Source of the DNA: Argentina anserina
Taxonomy: Eukaryota > Streptophyta > Magnoliopsida > Rosales > Rosaceae
DNA length: 64,000 nt
Assembly: GCF_933775445.1 (NCBI RefSeq)
Contig: NW_026089506.1
Location: 142,326-206,325 of the forward strand
Direction of reading: 5' to 3'
Positions 50,401 to 61,738 of this stretch are shown piece by piece (the first letter of the stretch is position 1; the number at the start of each line of letters is the position of its first letter). The position numbers and the translations under genes are program-made. The notes beneath the pieces were generated by a model. That model was not told the DNA's origin. It saw only the letters and a program-made list of their open reading frames with translations, and searched no databases.

Positions 50401-50674
50401 TCGTTTGAGTATCTTTCTGTAATCCTTTCTGATGCGAGTTTCTATTGTATTTGAGAGTGTTTCCAGTGTGGGCGTGTGTTTCTTTCAAACTGAGTATCTT
50501 TCTATCGTTTGAGTATGTTTACTATTGCAATTTGAGTATCTTTTCAATTTTCGTTTGAGTATGTTTCTGTAAGGCTTTCTGATGCGAGTTTCTCTTGAAT
50601 TTTAGAGTGTTTCCAGTGTGGGCGTGTGTTTCTTTCAAACTGAGTATCTTTCTATCGTTTGAGTATGTTTACTA
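47407..50674 (+). repeat. Long HOR, copy 1 (3268 bp, about 22 monomers)
   Basis: Ordered markers are GGGCGTATG, the 133-bp unit, CAAATTAAGTATC, CTTTCTAACTGAG with CACTTTGTGTATCC, class E, CAATTTCAG with CTCATTTGAG and class D, GTACCTTTTTAATTC, GAATCCTCG with GATGGGAG, then C and B units. The same order restarts at 50675. Inside, the class E-to-D part occurs twice, 1491 bp apart (48138 and 49629). Confidence 0.87.
47613..47745 (+). repeat. 133-bp deletion monomer (copy 5)
   Basis: This is the first deletion unit after a gap of about 17 kb. It sits near the start of the long HOR that begins at about 47.4 kb, two units after the GGGCGTATG-marked unit. It marks one fixed slot in that HOR. Confidence 0.88.
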
Positions 50675-53600
50675 TTGCAATTTGAGTATCTTTTCAATTC
50701 TCGTTTGAGTATCTTTCTAAACGGCTTTCGATGCGAGTTTTTCTTGAATTTGAGAGTGTTTCCAGTGTGGGCGTATGTTTCTTTCAAACTGAGTATCTTT
50801 CTATCGTTTGAGTATGTTTACTATTGCAATTTGAGTATCTTTTCAATTCTCGTTTGAGTATCTTTCTGTAATCCTTTCTGATGCGAGTTTCTATTGTATT
50901 TGAGAGTGTTTCCAGTGTGGGCGTGTGTTTCTTTCTTTCGTTTGAGTATGTTTACCATTGCAATTTGAGTATCTTTTCAATCCTCGTTTGAGTATCTTTC
51001 TGAACGGCTTTCGATGCGAGTTTTTCTTGAATTTGAGAGTGTTTCCAGTGTGGGCGTGTGTTTCTTTCAAATTAAGTATCTTTCTATCGTTTGAGTATGT
51101 TTACTATTGCAATTTGAGTATCTTTTCAATTCTCGTTTGAGTATCTTTCTGAACGGCTTTCGATGCGAGTTTTTCTTGAATTTGAGAGTGTTTCCAGTGT
51201 GGGCGTGTGTTTCTTTCTAACTGAGTATCTTTCTATCGTTGGAGTATGTTTACTATTGCACTTTGTGTATCCTTTCAATTCTCGTTTGAGTATCTTTCTG
51301 TAAGGCTTTCTGATGCGAGTTTCTATTAAATTTGAGAGTGTTTCTAGTGTGGGCGTTTGTTTCTTTCAAACTGAGTATCTTTCTATCGTTTGAGTATGTT
51401 TACTATTGCAATTTGAGTATCTTTTCAATCCTCGTTTGAGTATCTTTCTGAACGGCTTTCGATGCGAGTTTTTCTTGAATTTGAGAGTGTTTCCAGTGTG
51501 GGCGTGTGTTTCTTTCAAACTGAGTATCTTTCTATCGTTTGAGTATGTTTACTATTGCAATTTCAGTATCTTTTCAATTCTCATTTGAGTATCTTTCTGA
51601 ACGGCTTTCGATGGAGTTTTTCTTGAATTTGAGAGTGTTTCCAGTGTGGGCGTGTGTTTCTTTCAAACTGAGTATCTTTCTATCGTTTGAGTATGTTTAC
51701 TATTGCAATTTGAGTACCTTTTTAATTCTCGTTTCAGTATCTTTCTAAACGGCTTTCGATGCGAGTTTTTCTTGAATTTGAGAGTGTTTCCAGTGTGGGC
51801 GTGTGTTTTTTTCAAACTGAGTATCTTTCTATCGTTTGAGTATGTTTACTATTGCAATTTGAGTATCTTTTGAATCCTCGTTTGAGTATCTTTCTGAACG
51901 GCTATCGATGGGAGTTTTTCTTGAATTTGAAAGTGTTTCCAGTGTGGGCGTGTGTTTCTTTCAAACTGAGTATCTTTCTATCGTTTGAGTATGTTTACTA
52001 TTGCAATTTGAGTATCTTTTCAATTCTCGTTTGAGTATGTTTCTGTAAGGCTTTCTGATGCGAGTTTCTCTTGAATTTTAGAGTGTTTCCAGTGTGGTCG
52101 TGTGTTTCTTTAAAACTGAGTATCTTTCTATCGTTTGAGTATGTTTACTATTGCAATTTGAGTATCTTTTCAATTCTCGTTTGAGTATCTTTCTGTAATC
52201 CTTTCTGATGCGAGTTTCTATTGTATTTGAGAGTGTTTCCAGTGTGGGCGTGTGTTTCTTTCAAACTGAGTATCTTTCTATCGTTTGAGTATGTTTACTA
52301 TTGCAATTTCAGTATCTTTTCAATTCTCATTTGAGTATCTTTCTGAACGGCTTTCGATGGAGTTTTTCTTGAATTTGAGAGTGTTTCCAGTGTGGGCGTG
52401 TGTTTCTTTCAAACTGAGTATCTTTCTATCGTTTGAGTATGTTTACTATTGCAATTTGAGTACCTTTTTAATTCTCGTTTAAGTATCTTTCTAAACGGCT
52501 TTCGATGCGAGTTTTTCTTGAATTTGAGAGTGTTTCCAGTGTGGGCGTGTGTTTCTTTCTAACTGAGTATCTTTCTATCGTTGGAGTATGTTTACTATTG
52601 CACTTTGTGTATCCTTTCAATTCTCGTTTGAGTATCTTTCTGTAAGGCTTTCTGATGCGAGTTTCTATTAAATTTGAGAGTGTTTCTAGTGTGGGCGTTT
52701 GTTTCTTTCAAACTGAGTATCTTTCTATCGTTTGAGTATGTTTACTATTGCAATTTGAGTATCTTTTCAATCCTCGTTTGAGTATCTTTCTGAACGGCTT
52801 TCGATGCGAGTTTTTCTTGAATTTGAGAGTGTTTCCAGTGTGGGCGTGTGTTTCTTTCAAACTGAGTATCTTTCTATCGTTTGAGTATGTTTACTATTGC
52901 AATTTCAGTATCTTTTCAATTCTCATTTGAGTATCTTACTGAACGGCTTTCGATGGAGTTTTTCTTGAATTTGAGAGTGTTTCCAGTGTGGGCGTGTGTT
53001 TCTTTCAAACTGAGTATCTTTCTATCGTTTGAGTATGTTTACTATTGCAATTTGAGTACCTTTTTAATTCTCGTTTCAGTATCTTTCTAAACGGCTTTCG
53101 ATGCGAGTTTTTCTTGAATTTGAGAGTGTTTCCAGTGTGGGCGTGTGTTTTTTTCAAACTGAGTATCTTTCTATCGTTTGAGTATGTTTACTATTGCAAT
53201 TTGAGTATCTTTTGAATCCTCGTTTGAGTATCTTTCTGAACGGCTTTCGATGGGAGTTTTTCTTGAATTTGAAAGTGTTTCCAGTGTGGGCGTGTGTTTC
53301 TTTCAAACTGAGTATCTTTCTATCGTTTGAGTATGTTTACTATTGCAATTTGAGTATCTTTTCAATTCTCGTTTGAGTATGTTTCTGTAAGGCTTTCTGA
53401 TGCGAGTTTCTCTTGAATTTTAGAGTGTTTCCAGTGTGGTCGTGTGTTTCTTTAAAACTGAGTATCTTTCTATCGTTTGAGTATGTTTACTATTGCAATT
53501 TGAGTATCTTTTCAATTCTCGTTTGAGTATCTTTCTGTAATCCTTTCTGATGCGAGTTTCTATTGTATTTGAGAGTGTTTCCAGTGTGGGCGTGTGTTTC

Positions 53601-54537
53601 TTTCAAACTGAGTATCTTTCTATCGTTTGAGTATGTTTACTATTGCAATTTCAGTATCTTTTCAATTCTCATTTGAGTATCTTTCTGAACGGCTTTCGAT
53701 GGAGTTTTTCTTGAATTTGAGAGTGTTTCCAGTGTGGGCGTGTGTTTCTTTCAAACTGAGTATCTTTCTATCGTTTGAGTATGTTTACTATTGCAATTTG
53801 AGTACCTTTTTAATTCTCGTTTAAGTATCTTTCTAAACGGCTTTCGATGCGAGTTTTTCTTGAATTTGAGAGTGTTTCCAGTGTGGGCGTGTGTTTTTTT
53901 CAAACTGAGTATCTTTCTATCGTTTGAGTATGTTTACTATTGCAATTTGAGTATCTTTTGAATCCTCGTTTGAGTATCTTTCTGAACGGCTTTCGATGGG
54001 AGTTTTTCTTGAATTTGAAAGTGTTTCCAGTGTGGGCGTGTGTTTCTTTCAAACTGAGTATCTTTCTATCGTTTGAGTATGTTTACTATTGCAATTTGAG
54101 TATCTTTTCAATTGTCGTTTGAGTATGTTTCTGTAAGGCTTTCTGATGCGAGTTTCTCTTGAATTTTAGAGTGTTTCCAGTGTGGTCGTGTGTTTCTTTA
54201 AAACTGAGTATCTTTCTATCGTTTGAGTATGTTTACTATTGCAATTTGAGTATCTTTTCAATTCTCGTTTGAGTATCTTTCTAAACGGCTTTCGATGCGA
54301 GTTTTTCTTGAATTTGAGAGTGTTTCCAGTGTGGGCGTGTGTTTCTTTCAAACTGAGTATCTTTCTATCGTTTGAGTATGTTTACTATTGCAATTTGAGT
54401 ATCTTTTCAATTCTCGTTTGAGTATGTTTCTGTAAGGCTTTCTGATGCGAGTTTCTCTTGAATTTTAGAGTGTTTCCAGTGTGGGCGTGTGTTTCTTTCA
54501 AACTGAGTATCTTTCTATCGTTTGAGTATGTTTACTA
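50675..54537 (+). repeat. Long HOR, copy 2 (3863 bp, about 26 monomers)
   Basis: It has the same ordered markers as copy 1 plus a nine-unit internal duplication with offset 1342 bp (51406, 51539, 51852, 52285 repeated at 52748, 52881, 53194, 53627). Diagnostic private changes are GGCTATCGATGGG near 51903 and GTATCTTACTG near 52933. Confidence 0.88.
50881..51013 (+). repeat. 133-bp deletion monomer (copy 6)
   Basis: It occupies the same HOR slot as the copy at 47613, at +3268 bp. The neighbouring units match: GGGCGTATG upstream and AAATTAAGTATC downstream. Confidence 0.88.
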
Positions 54538-57500
54538 TTGCAATTTGAGTATCTTTTCAATTCTCGTTTGAGTATCTTTCTAAACGGCTTTCGATGCGAG
54601 TTTTTCTTGAATTTGAGAGTGTTTCCAGTGTGGGCGTATGTTTCTTTCAAACTGAGTATCTTTCTATCGTTTGAGTATGTTTACTATTGCAATTTGAGTA
54701 TCTTTTCAATTCTCGTTTGAGTATCTTTCTGTAATCCTTTCTGATGCGAGTTTCTATTGTATTTGAGAGTGTTTCCAGTGTGGGCGTGTGTTTCTTTCTT
54801 TCGTTTGAGTATGTTTACCATTGCAATTTGAGTATCTTTTCAATCCTCGTTTGAGTATCTTTCTGAACGGCTTTCGATGCGAGTTTTTCTTGAATTTGAG
54901 AGTGTTTCCAGTGTGGGCGTGTGTTTCTTTCAAATTAAGTATCTTTCTATCGTTTGAGTATGTTTACTATTGCAATTTGAGTATCTTTTCAATTCTCGTT
55001 TGAGTATCTTTCTGAACGGCTTTCGATGCGAGTTTTTCTTGAATTTGAGAGTGTTTCCAGTGTGGGCGTGTGTTTCTTTCTAACTGAGTATCTTTCTATC
55101 GTTGGAGTATGTTTACTATTGCACTTTGTGTATCCTTTCAATTCTCGTTTGAGTATCTTTCTGTAAGGCTTTCTGATGCGAGTTTCTATTAAATTTGAGA
55201 GTGTTTCTAGTGTGGGCGTTTGTTTCTTTCAAACTGAGTATCTTTCTATCGTTTGAGTATGTTTACTATTGCAATTTGAGTATCTTTTCAATCCTCGTTT
55301 GAGTATCTTTCTGAACGGCTTTCGATGCGAGTTTTTCTTGAATTTGAGAGTGTTTCCAGTGTGGGCGTGTGTTTCTTTCAAACTGAGTATCTTTCTATCG
55401 TTTGAGTATGTTTACTATTGCAATTTCAGTATCTTTTCAATTCTCATTTGAGTATCTTTCTGAACGGCTTTCGATGGAGTTTTTCTTGAATTTGAGAGTG
55501 TTTCCAGTGTGGGCGTGTGTTTCTTTCAAACTGAGTATCTTTCTATCGTTTGAGTATGTTTACTATTGCAATTTGAGTACCTTTTTAATTCTCGTTTCAG
55601 TATCTTTCTAAACGGCTTTCGATGCGAGTTTTTCTTGAATTTGAGAGTGTTTCCAGTGTGGTCGTGTGTTTTTTTCAAACTGAGTATCTTTCTATCGTTT
55701 GAGTATGTTTACTATTGCAATTTGAGTATCTTTTGAATCCTCGTTTGAGTATCTTTCTGAACGGCTATCGATGGGAGTTTTTCTTGAATTTGAAAGTGTT
55801 TCCAGTGTGGGCGTGTGTTTCTTTCAAACTGAGTATCTTTCTATCGTTTGAGTATGTTTACTATTGCAATTTGAGTATCTTTTCAATTCTCGTTTGAGTA
55901 TGTTTCTGTAAGGCTTTCTGATGCGAGTTTCTCTTGAATTTTAGAGTGTTTCCAGTGTGGTCGTGTGTTTCTTTAAAACTGAGTATCTTTCTATCGTTTG
56001 AGTATGTTTACTATTGCAATTTGAGTATCTTTTCAATTCTCGTTTGAGTATCTTTCTGTAATCCTTTCTGATGCGAGTTTCTATTGTATTTGAGAGTGTT
56101 TCCAGTGTGGGCGTGTGTTTCTTTCAAACTGAGTATCTTTCTATCGTTTGAGTATGTTTACTATTGCAATTTCAGTATCTTTTCAATTCTCATTTGAGTA
56201 TCTTTCTGAACGGCTTTCGATGGAGTTTTTCTTGAATTTGAGAGTGTTTCCAGTGTGGGCGTGTGTTTCTTTCAAACTGAGTATCTTTCTATCGTTTGAG
56301 TATGTTTACTATTGCAATTTGAGTACCTTTTTAATTCTCGTTTAAGTATCTTTCTAAACGGCTTTCGATGCGAGTTTTTCTTGAATTTGAGAGTGTTTCC
56401 AGTGTGGGCGTGTGTTTCTTTCTAACTGAGTATCTTTCTATCGTTGGAGTATGTTTACTATTGCACTTTGTGTATCCTTTCAATTCTCGTTTGAGTATCT
56501 TTCTGTAAGGCTTTCTGATGCGAGTTTCTATTAAATTTGAGAGTGTTTCTAGTGTGGGCGTTTGTTTCTTTCAAACTGAATATCTTTCTATCGTTTGAGT
56601 ATGTTTACTATTGCAATTTGAGTATCTTTTCAATCCTCGTTTGAGTATCTTTCTGAACGGCTTTCGATGCGAGTTTTTCTTGAATTTGAGAGTGTTTCCA
56701 GTGTGGGCGTGTGTTTCTTTCAAACTGAGTATCTTTCTATCGTTTGAGTATGTTTACTATTGCAATTTCAGTATCTTTTCAATTCTCATTTGAGTATCTT
56801 ACTGAACGGCTTTCGATGGAGTTTTTCTTGAATTTGAGAGTGTTTCCAGTGTGGGCGTGTGTTTCTTTCAAACTGAGTATCTTTCTATCGTTTGAGTATG
56901 TTTACTATTGCAATTTGAGTACCTTTTTAATTCTCGTTTCAGTATCTTTCTAAACGGCTTTCGATGCGAGTTTTTCTTGAATTTGAGAGTGTTTCCAGTG
57001 TGGGCGTGTGTTTTTTTCAAACTGAGTATCTTTCTATCGTTTGAGTATGTTTACTATTGCAATTTGAGTATCTTTTGAATCCTCGTTTGAGTATCTTTCT
57101 GAACGGCTTTCGATGGGAGTTTTTCTTGAATTTGAAAGTGTTTCCAGTGTGGGCGTGTGTTTCTTTCAAACTGAGTATCTTTCTATCGTTTGAGTATGTT
57201 TACTATTGCAATTTGAGTATCTTTTCAATTCTCGTTTGAGTATGTTTCTGTAAGGCTTTCTGATGCGAGTTTCTCTTGAATTTTAGAGTGTTTCCAGTGT
57301 GGTCGTGTGTTTCTTTAAAACTGAGTATCTTTCTATCGTTTGAGTATGTTTACTATTGCAATTTGAGTATCTTTTCAATTCTCGTTTGAGTATCTTTCTG
57401 TAATCCTTTCTGATGCGAGTTTCTATTGTATTTGAGAGTGTTTCCAGTGTGGGCGTGTGTTTCTTTCAAACTGAGTATCTTTCTATCGTTTGAGTATGTT

Positions 57501-58551
57501 TACTATTGCAATTTCAGTATCTTTTCAATTCTCATTTGAGTATCTTTCTGAACGGCTTTCGATGGAGTTTTTCTTGAATTTGAGAGTGTTTCCAGTGTGG
57601 GCGTGTGTTTCTTTCAAACTGAGTATCTTTCTATCGTTTGAGTATGTTTACTATTGCAATTTGAGTACCTTTTTAATTCTCGTTTTAAGTATCTTTCTAA
57701 ACGGCTTTCGATGCGAGTTTTTCTTGAATTTGAGAGTGTTTCCAGTGTGGGCGTGTGTTTTTTTCAAACTGAGTATCTTTCTATCGTTTGAGTATGTTTA
57801 CTATTGCAATTTGAGTATCTTTTGAATCCTCGTTTGAGTATCTTTCTGAACGGCTTTCGATGGGAGTTTTCTTGAATTTGAAAGTGTTTCCAGTGTGGGG
57901 GTGTGTTTCTTTCAAACTGAGTATCTTTCTATCGTTTGAGTATGTTTACTATTGCAATTTGAGTATCTTTTCAATTGTCGTTTGAGTATGTTTCTGTAAG
58001 GCTTTCTGATGCGAGTTTCTCTTGAATTTTAGAGTGTTTCCAGTGTGGTCGTGTGTTTCTTTAAAACTGAGTATCTTTCTATCGTTTGAGTATGTTTACT
58101 ATTGCAATTTGAGTATCTTTTCAATTCTCGTTTGAGTATCTTTCTGTAATCCTTTCTGATGCGAGTTTCTATTGTATTTGAGAGTGTTTCCAGTGTGGGC
58201 GTGTGTTTCTTTCAAACTGAGTATCTTTCTATCGTTTGAGTATGTTTACTATTGCACTTTGAGTATCTTTTCAATTCTCGTTTGAGTATCTTTCTGTAAT
58301 CCTTTCTGATGCGAGTTTCTATTGTATTTGAGAGTGTTTCCAGTGTGGGTGTGTGTTTCTTTCAAACTGAGTATCTTTCTATCGTTTGAGTATGTTTACT
58401 ATTGCAATTTGAGTATCTTTTCAATTTTCGTTTGAGTATGTTTCTGTAAGGCTTTCTGATGCGAGTTTCTCTTGAATTTTAGAGTGTTTCCAGTGTGGGC
58501 GTGTGTTTCTTTCAAACTGAGTATCTTTCTATCGTTTGAGTATGTTTACTA
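54538..58551 (+). repeat. Long HOR, copy 3 (4014 bp, about 27 monomers)
   Basis: It follows copy 2 at an offset of 3863 bp for nearly its whole length, including the 1342-bp internal duplication and the GGCTATCGATGGG and GTATCTTACTG marks at +3863. The few differences I noticed include GTGGTCGTG near 55660 and CTGAATATC near 56577. Near its end it has one additional unit and then the first of the private indels. Confidence 0.88.
54744..54876 (+). repeat. 133-bp deletion monomer (copy 7)
   Basis: It occupies the same HOR slot again, +3863 bp from the previous copy, with identical flanking markers. Confidence 0.88.
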
Positions 58552-59730
58552 TTGCAATTTGAGTATCTTTTCAATTCTCGTTTGAGTATCTTTCTAAACG
58601 GCTTTCGATGCGAGTTTTTCTTGAATTTGAGAGTGTTTCCAGTGTGGGCGTGTGTTTCTTTCAAACTGAGTATCTTTCTATCGTTTGAGTATGTTTACTA
58701 TTGCAATTTGAGTATCTTTTCAATTCTCGTTTGAGTATCTTTCTGTAATCCTTTCTGATGCGAGTTTCTATTGTATTTGAGAGTGTTTCCAGTGTGGGCG
58801 TGTGTTTCTTTCTTTCGTTTGAGTATGTTTACCATTGCATTTGAGTATCTTTTCAATCCTCGTTTGAGTATCTTCTGAACGGCTTTCGATGCAAGTTTTT
58901 CTTGAATTTGAGAGTGTTTCCAGTGTGGGCGTGTGTTTCTTTCAAATTAAGTATCTTTCTATCGTTTGAGTATGTTTACTATTGCAATTTGAGTATCTTT
59001 TCAATTCTCGTTTGAGTATCTTTCTGAACGGCTTTCGATGCGAGTTTTTCTTGAATTTGAGAGTGTTTCCAGTGTGGGCGTGTGTTTCTTTCTAACTGAG
59101 TATCTTTCTATCGTTGGAGTATGTTTACTATTGCACTTTGTGTATCCTTTTCAATTCTCGTTTGAGTATCTTTCTGTAAGGCTTTCTGATGCGAGTTTCT
59201 ATTAAATTTGAGAGTGTTTCTAGTGTGGGGCGTTTGTTTCTTTCAAACTGAGTATCTTTCTATCGTTTGAGTATGTTTACTATTGCAATTTGAGTATCTT
59301 TTCAATCCTCGTTTGAGTATCTTTCTGAACGGCTTTCGATGCGAGTGTTTTCTTGAATTTGAGAGTGTTTCCAGTGTGGCGTGTGTTTCTTTCAAACTGA
59401 GTATCTTTCTATCGTTTTGAGTATGTTTACTATTGCAATTTCAGTATCTTTTCAATTCTCATTTGAGTATCTTTCTGAACGGCTTTCGATGGAGTTTTTC
59501 TTGAATTTGAGAGTGTTTCCAGTGTGGGCGTTGTGTTTCTTTCAAACTGAGTATCTTTCTATCGTTTGAGTATGTTTACTATTGCAATTTGAGTACCTTT
59601 TTATTCTCGTTTAAGTATCTTTCTAAACGGCTTTCGATGCGAGTTTTTCTTGAATTTGAGAGTGTTTCCAGTGTGGGCGTGTGTTTTTTTCAAACTGAGT
59701 ATCTTTCTATCGTTTGAGTATGTTTACTAT
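58552..59730 (+). repeat. Long HOR, partial fourth copy, indel-rich
   Basis: It repeats the opening of the long HOR: a class A unit, the deletion unit, AAATTAAGTATC, CTTTCTAACTGAG, class E, CAATTTCAG, class D, then ACCTTTTTATTC. Private single-base indels interrupt almost every unit, so the offset to copy 3 drifts. After about 59.7 kb the order no longer follows the HOR. Confidence 0.82.
58758..58888 (+). repeat. Deletion monomer with extra single-base losses (copy 8, 131 bp)
   Basis: It occupies the same slot in the partial fourth HOR copy. It has the 16-bp deletion plus two further one-base losses (TTTACCATTGCATTTG and TATCTTCTGAAC), and the following landmark is ATGCAAG. The extra losses fit the indel-rich state of this end of the window. 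Confidence 0.85.
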
Positions 59731-60830
59731 TGCAATTTGAGTATCTTTTGAATCCTCGTTTGAGTATCTTTCTGAACGGCTTTCGATGCGAGTTTCTCTT
59801 GAATTTGAGAGTGTTTCCAGTGTGGGCGTGTATTTCTTTAAAACTGAGTATCTTTCTATCGTTTGAGTATGTTTACTATTGCAATTTGAGTATCTTTTCA
59901 ATTCTCGTTTGAGTATCTTTCTGTAATCCTTTCTGATGCGAGTTTCTATTGTATTTGAGAGTGTTTCCAGTGGTGGGCGTGTGTTTCTTTCAAACTGAGT
60001 ATCTTTCTATCGTTTGAGTATGTTTACTATTGCACTTTGAGTATCTTTTCAATTCTCGTTTGAGTATCTTTCTGTAATCCTTTCTGATGCGAGTTTCTAT
60101 TGTATTTGAGAGTGTTTCCAGTGTGGGTGTGTGTTTCTTTCAAACTGAGTATCTTTCTATCGTTTGAGTATGTTAACTATTGCAATTTGAGTATCTTTTC
60201 AATCCTCATTTGAGTATCTTTCTAAGAGGCTTTCGATGCGAGTTTTTCTTGAATTTGAGAGTGTTTACAGTGTGGGCGTGTGTTTCTTTCAAACTGAGTA
60301 TCTTTCTATCGTTTGAGTATGTTTACTATTGCAATTTGAGTATCTTTTCAATCCTCGTTTGAGTATGTTTCTGTAAGGCTTTCTGATGCGAGTTTCTCTT
60401 GAATTTTAGAGTGTTTCCAGTGTGGGCGTGTGTTCTTTCAAACTGAGTATCTTTCTATCGTTTGAGTATGTTTACTATTGCAATTTGAGTATCTTTTCAA
60501 TTCTCGTTTGAGTATCTTTCTAAACGGCTTTCGATGCGAGTTTTTCTTGAATTTGAGAGTGTTTCCAGTGTGGGCGTGTGTTTCTTTCAAACTGAGTATC
60601 TTTCTATCGTTTGAGTATGTTTACTATTGCAATTTGAGTATCTTTTCAATTCGTTTGAGTATCTTTCTGTAATCCTTTCTGATGCGAGTTTCTATTGTAT
60701 TTGAGAGTGTTTCCAGTGTGGGCGTGTGTTTCTTTCAAACTGAGTATCTTTCTATCGTTTGAGTATGTTTACTATGCACTTTGAGTATCTTTTCAATTCT
60801 CGTTTGAGTATCTTTCTGTAATCCTTTCTG

Positions 60831-60930
60831 ATGCGAGTTTCTATTGTATTTGAGAGTGTTTCCAATGTTTACCATTGCAATTTGAGTATCTTTTCAATCC
60901 TCGTTTGAGTATCTTTCTGAACGGCTTTCG
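60831..60930 (+). repeat. Truncated 100-bp monomer
   Basis: The distance between landmarks is only 100 bp. The sequence jumps from GTGTTTCCA directly to ATGTTTACCATTGC, losing 49 bp relative to a normal unit, or 33 bp relative to a 133-bp unit. The downstream TTTACCATTGC suggests the parent was a deletion-type or progenitor-type unit. At most a single A is shared at the junction. It lies in the indel-rich end and could be real or an assembly artefact. Confidence 0.8.
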
Positions 60931-61064
60931 ATGCGAGTTTTTCTTGAATTTGAGAGTGTTTCCTGTGTGGGCGTGTGTTTCTTTCTTTCGTTTGAGTATG
61001 TTTACCATTGCAATTTGAGTATCTTTTCAATTCTCGTTTGAGTATGTTTCTGTAAGGCTTTCTG
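60931..61064 (+). repeat. Deletion monomer retaining the progenitor marker (copy 9, 134 bp)
   Basis: Unlike the other eight, this unit has a class A head and GTTTCCTGTGTGG, the mark of the full-length putative progenitor, together with the 16-bp deletion. Its tail is class C, which explains 134 rather than 133 bp. It links the deletion to the progenitor haplotype, or it is a recombinant between the two. Confidence 0.82.
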
Positions 61065-61738
61065 ATGCGAGTTTCTCTTGAATTTTAGAGTGTTTCCAGT
61101 GTGGTCGTGTGTTTCTTTAAAACTGAGTATCTTTCTATCGTTTGAGTATGTTTACTATTGCAATTTGAGTATCTTTTCAATTCTCGTTTGAGTATCTTTC
61201 TGAACGGCTTTCGATGCGAGTTTTTCTTGAATTTGAGAGTGTTTCCAGTGTGGGCGTGTGTTTCTTTCTAACTGAGTATCTTTCTATCGTTGGAGTATGT
61301 TTACTATTGCACTTTGTGTATCCTTTCAATTCTCGTTTGAGTATCTTTCTGTAAGGCTTTCTGATGCGAGTTTCTATTAAATTTGAGAGTGTTTCTAGTG
61401 TGGGCGTGTGTTTCTTTCAAACTGAGTATCTTTCTATCGTTTGAGTATGTTTACTATTGCAATTTGAGTATCTTTTCAATTCTCGTTTGAGTATCTTTCT
61501 GAACGACTTTCGATGCGAGTTTTTCTTGAATTTGAGAGTGTTTCCAGTGTGGGCGTGTGTTTCTTTCAAACCGAGTATCTTTCTATCGTTTGAGTATGTT
61601 TACTATTGCAATTTGAGTGTCTTTTCAATTCTCGTTTGAGTATCTTTCTGAACGGCTTTCGATGCGAGTTTTTCTTGAATTTAGAGTGTTTCCAGTGTGG
61701 GCTGTGTGTTTCTTTCAACTGAGTATCTTTCTATCGTT

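Larger units (their letters stand above)
59731..61738 (+). repeat. Unordered, indel-rich satellite stretch
   Basis: This is satellite only, with mixed A, B, C and E units, the truncated 100-bp unit and the ninth deletion unit. Private changes include GTTAACTATTGC near 60174, CTAAGAGGC near 60223 and ATTCGTTTGAG near 60652. I see no clear HOR. Confidence 0.78.

Noticed and set aside
51903..51915. Unusual GGCTATCGATGGG
   Set aside because: It is a single T-to-A change creating ATCGAT, seen here and at +3863 bp. It is useful as a HOR marker but not evidence of a functional site.
57490..57825. 111-codon plus-strand frame
   Set aside because: It is two adjacent satellite frames fused by a one-base insertion (CGTTTTAAG near 57683), so it is an accident of the indel-rich end. 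The 110-codon frame at 62352 arises the same way from CGTTTGGAG.
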